From contig VMGT01000004.1 of assembly GCA_007376725.1 (NCBI GenBank), positions 1-51,976 of the forward strand: DNA of 51,976 nt, given 5' to 3'. The translations under genes and the position numbers were made by a program. This DNA comes from Parcubacteria group bacterium Greene1014_15 (lineage in GTDB: Bacteria; Patescibacteriota; Minisyncoccia; Phycocordibacterales; VMGT01). The notes beneath the pieces are model-generated. The model did not search any database, was not told where the DNA came from, and saw only the letters and a program-made list of their open reading frames with translations. Positions 50,643 to 51,976 of this stretch are shown one piece after another (position 1 is the stretch's first letter; every line of letters begins with the position of its first letter).

Positions 50643-50984
50643 ATGCCATTTGATATAGAAAAGCGTATAAAAACTTTCGGCACATGTGTCATATCTGAAG
50701 AATGTGGGATTATAAGCGAATGTATGGCCTTTGCAGCAAGTAAGCGCTGCCTTGAAGACCTTGAGAACATTACTGCATATCTCGAGCGCAAAATTAAAAA
50801 TGGGGTTCAGTCACATCAGGAAGTTCATCGAGACGTTGAAAAATCAATGTATGGGTTACTCCGGCGGATTGTAAAAGACTTGATTCTTGAGACACAACAA
50901 CGCATAGCTGAGGATCAAAAATGGGCCTCCGTCAAACCCGAAGACTATAACATTCTGATCAAGCATCTCTACGACAACGGCTAG
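50643..50984 (+). CDS. Small cytoplasmic protein of unknown function
   Basis: A 113-residue protein; GGAG eight bases before the ATG at 50643 decides against the ATG at 50628. Mostly helical with two Cys-bearing segments (GTCVISEECGIISECMAFAA) and a basic amphipathic helix (YLERKIKNGVQSHQEVHRDV). No family recognised. It has its own terminator and lies between rnhB and dnaE. Confidence 0.7.
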   Translation: MPFDIEKRIKTFGTCVISEECGIISECMAFAASKRCLEDLENITAYLERKIKNGVQSHQEVHRDVEKSMYGLLRRIVKDLILETQQRIAEDQKWASVKPEDYNILIKHLYDNG

Positions 50985-50990
50985 CAACTC

Positions 50991-51030
50991 ACCGACCTGT
51001 ATCATCATCGATACGGGTCGGTTACATTTT
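50991..51030 (+). terminator. Terminator before dnaE
   Basis: ACCGACC-T-GTATC pairs with GATAC-G-GGTCGGT (one internal mismatch) and is followed by TACATTTT, seven bases after the preceding stop. Confidence 0.85.
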
Positions 51031-51040
51031 GCGATTATTT

Positions 51041-51068
51041 TTGCAGCACGACATGTAAGATATATACT
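51041..51068 (+). promoter_or_regulatory. Promoter of dnaE giving a leaderless mRNA
   Basis: TTGCAG (51041-51046), 16 bases, TATACT (51063-51068). The ATG at 51075 begins seven bases after the -10, the expected start of transcription; there is no ribosome site. Confidence 0.6.
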
Positions 51069-51074
51069 ATCTCC

Positions 51075-51976
51075 ATGAGACCTCCATTCGTACACCTCCA
51101 CACGCACAGCCATTACTCTCTTCTTGACGGGCTTTCCAAAGTGAACGAAATGGTTGCGCTCGCGAAAAAGTATGGCATGCCGGCGATCGGCCTTACTGAC
51201 CACGGCAATATGTACGGCGCCATTGAATTTTATAAAGAGTGCAAAGCGGCAAAAATCAAACCCATAATCGGCGTCGAAGCCTATATCGCAAACCGCACGC
51301 GATTCGACAAAGAACCTTCAATCGACAACAAACGATATCATCTTACTCTTCTTGCAAAAAACAAGACCGGCTACGAGAACCTCATCAAGCTCGTAACCGC
51401 GTCCCATCTTGAAGGCTACTATTACAAGCCGCGTATGGACCTTGATGTATTGAAGACGCATTCCGAAGGGCTCATTTGTCTCTCTGGTTGTTTCGGTAGT
51501 GAACTTTCTCATGCACTGCGCAATAAAAATGAAAAAGAAGCGATACATGTCGCAGAGACGTACCGCGACATCTTCGGCGAAGAAAATTATTTCTTCGAGA
51601 TAATGCATCATCCAGGAGTACCTGGTCTTATGGATGTCCGCGCCGCCACAGTGGAACTCGGAAAAAAGCTTGCTATTCCTCTCGTCGCGACAGCAGACTC
51701 GCACTATCTCCACGAAGACGACGGGCGCGCACACGAGACACTGCTTGCGATACAAACCAACTCCGATATGAATGACGAGAACCGCTTTTCCATGGCCTCG
51801 GATCGTTTCGCGTTTATCACGACAGAGATCGCCTACGACTATTTCAAAGACACGCCAGAAGCTGTGGAGAACACCTCAAAAATCGCAGATATGTGCGACA
51901 TAACGCTTGAGCTCGGCAGTTGGGTATTCCCCGATCTGAAAATTGGAAAGGAAACCACGTATGACGAAGAGCTCCG
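51075..51976 (+). CDS. dnaE: DNA polymerase III alpha subunit, N-terminal part
   Basis: 300 codons are visible and the frame runs off the right edge. Residues 1-220 are the PHP domain of DnaE: VHLHTHSHYSLLDGLSKVNE, GLTDHGNMYGAIEFYKECKA, PIIGVEAYI, LICLSGCFGSELSHAL, FFEIMHHPGVPG and VATADSHYLHEDDGRAHETL, with the metal-binding His and Asp residues in place, so proofreading by the PHP domain is possible. It is the main replicative polymerase. The polymerase domain lies beyond the window. Confidence 0.96.
   Translation, partial: MRPPFVHLHTHSHYSLLDGLSKVNEMVALAKKYGMPAIGLTDHGNMYGAIEFYKECKAAKIKPIIGVEAYIANRTRFDKEPSIDNKRYHLTLLAKNKTGYENLIKLVTASHLEGYYYKPRMDLDVLKTHSEGLICLSGCFGSELSHALRNKNEKEAIHVAETYRDIFGEENYFFEIMHHPGVPGLMDVRAATVELGKKLAIPLVATADSHYLHEDDGRAHETLLAIQTNSDMNDENRFSMASDRFAFITTEIAYDYFKDTPEAVENTSKIADMCDITLELGSWVFPDLKIGKETTYDEEL

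Overview
The window reads as a chromosomal segment of a small-genome bacterium of the Candidate Phyla Radiation (Patescibacteria, most like Parcubacteria). Grounds: compact RpoB (1073 aa) and RpoC (1226 aa), a NusB-Nudix fusion, a two-Cys-pair L32, a very short SMC, membrane proteins with a UBA-like N-terminus, and many short proteins without recognisable relatives. The lineage is inferred from gene style and not from a tree. TGA is used as a stop, so the code looks standard.

Left end (1-4170): exported proteins. A secreted protein running off the edge faces a plus-strand run made of a small secreted repeat protein, a CsgG-like lipoprotein and a second secreted His-rich repeat protein. The two small proteins share a repeat motif, so this may be a curli-like amyloid/secretion locus. 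A ferritin-like/VIT1 metal transporter follows. Next (4182-11057) comes an orphan coiled-coil protein and a minus-strand F-ATPase operon (atpC, D, G, A, H, F and an AtpZ/AtpI-like gene) with no a or c subunit genes.

Middle (11242-30802): a 2OG-Fe(II) oxygenase-like protein, a large pilin-tailed membrane protein, hisS, a DsbA-like protein, full-length purL, a ferredoxin, a UvrD-like helicase fused to a RecB-type nuclease, a small secreted gene that reads through only with a -1 frameshift at a classic slippery heptamer, an acetyltransferase, rpoD and dnaG.

Right half (30807-51976): rpoC and rpoB behind a near-consensus promoter with a long leader, a NYN-domain protein, the rpsP-khpA-trmD group (no rimM), RNase R, a second acetyltransferase, then the minus-strand cluster rnhB, rpmF, nusB-nudix, rnc, smc-like, and finally the 5' part of dnaE.

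The intergenic space is unusual. At least nine palindromic elements of about 70-190 bp (labelled A to I here) fill gaps between genes, often touching a stop or start codon. Their terminal arms match within an element but differ between elements. Two further hairpin repeats (R1, R2) belong to another family. No transposase, tRNA, rRNA or CRISPR array was seen.
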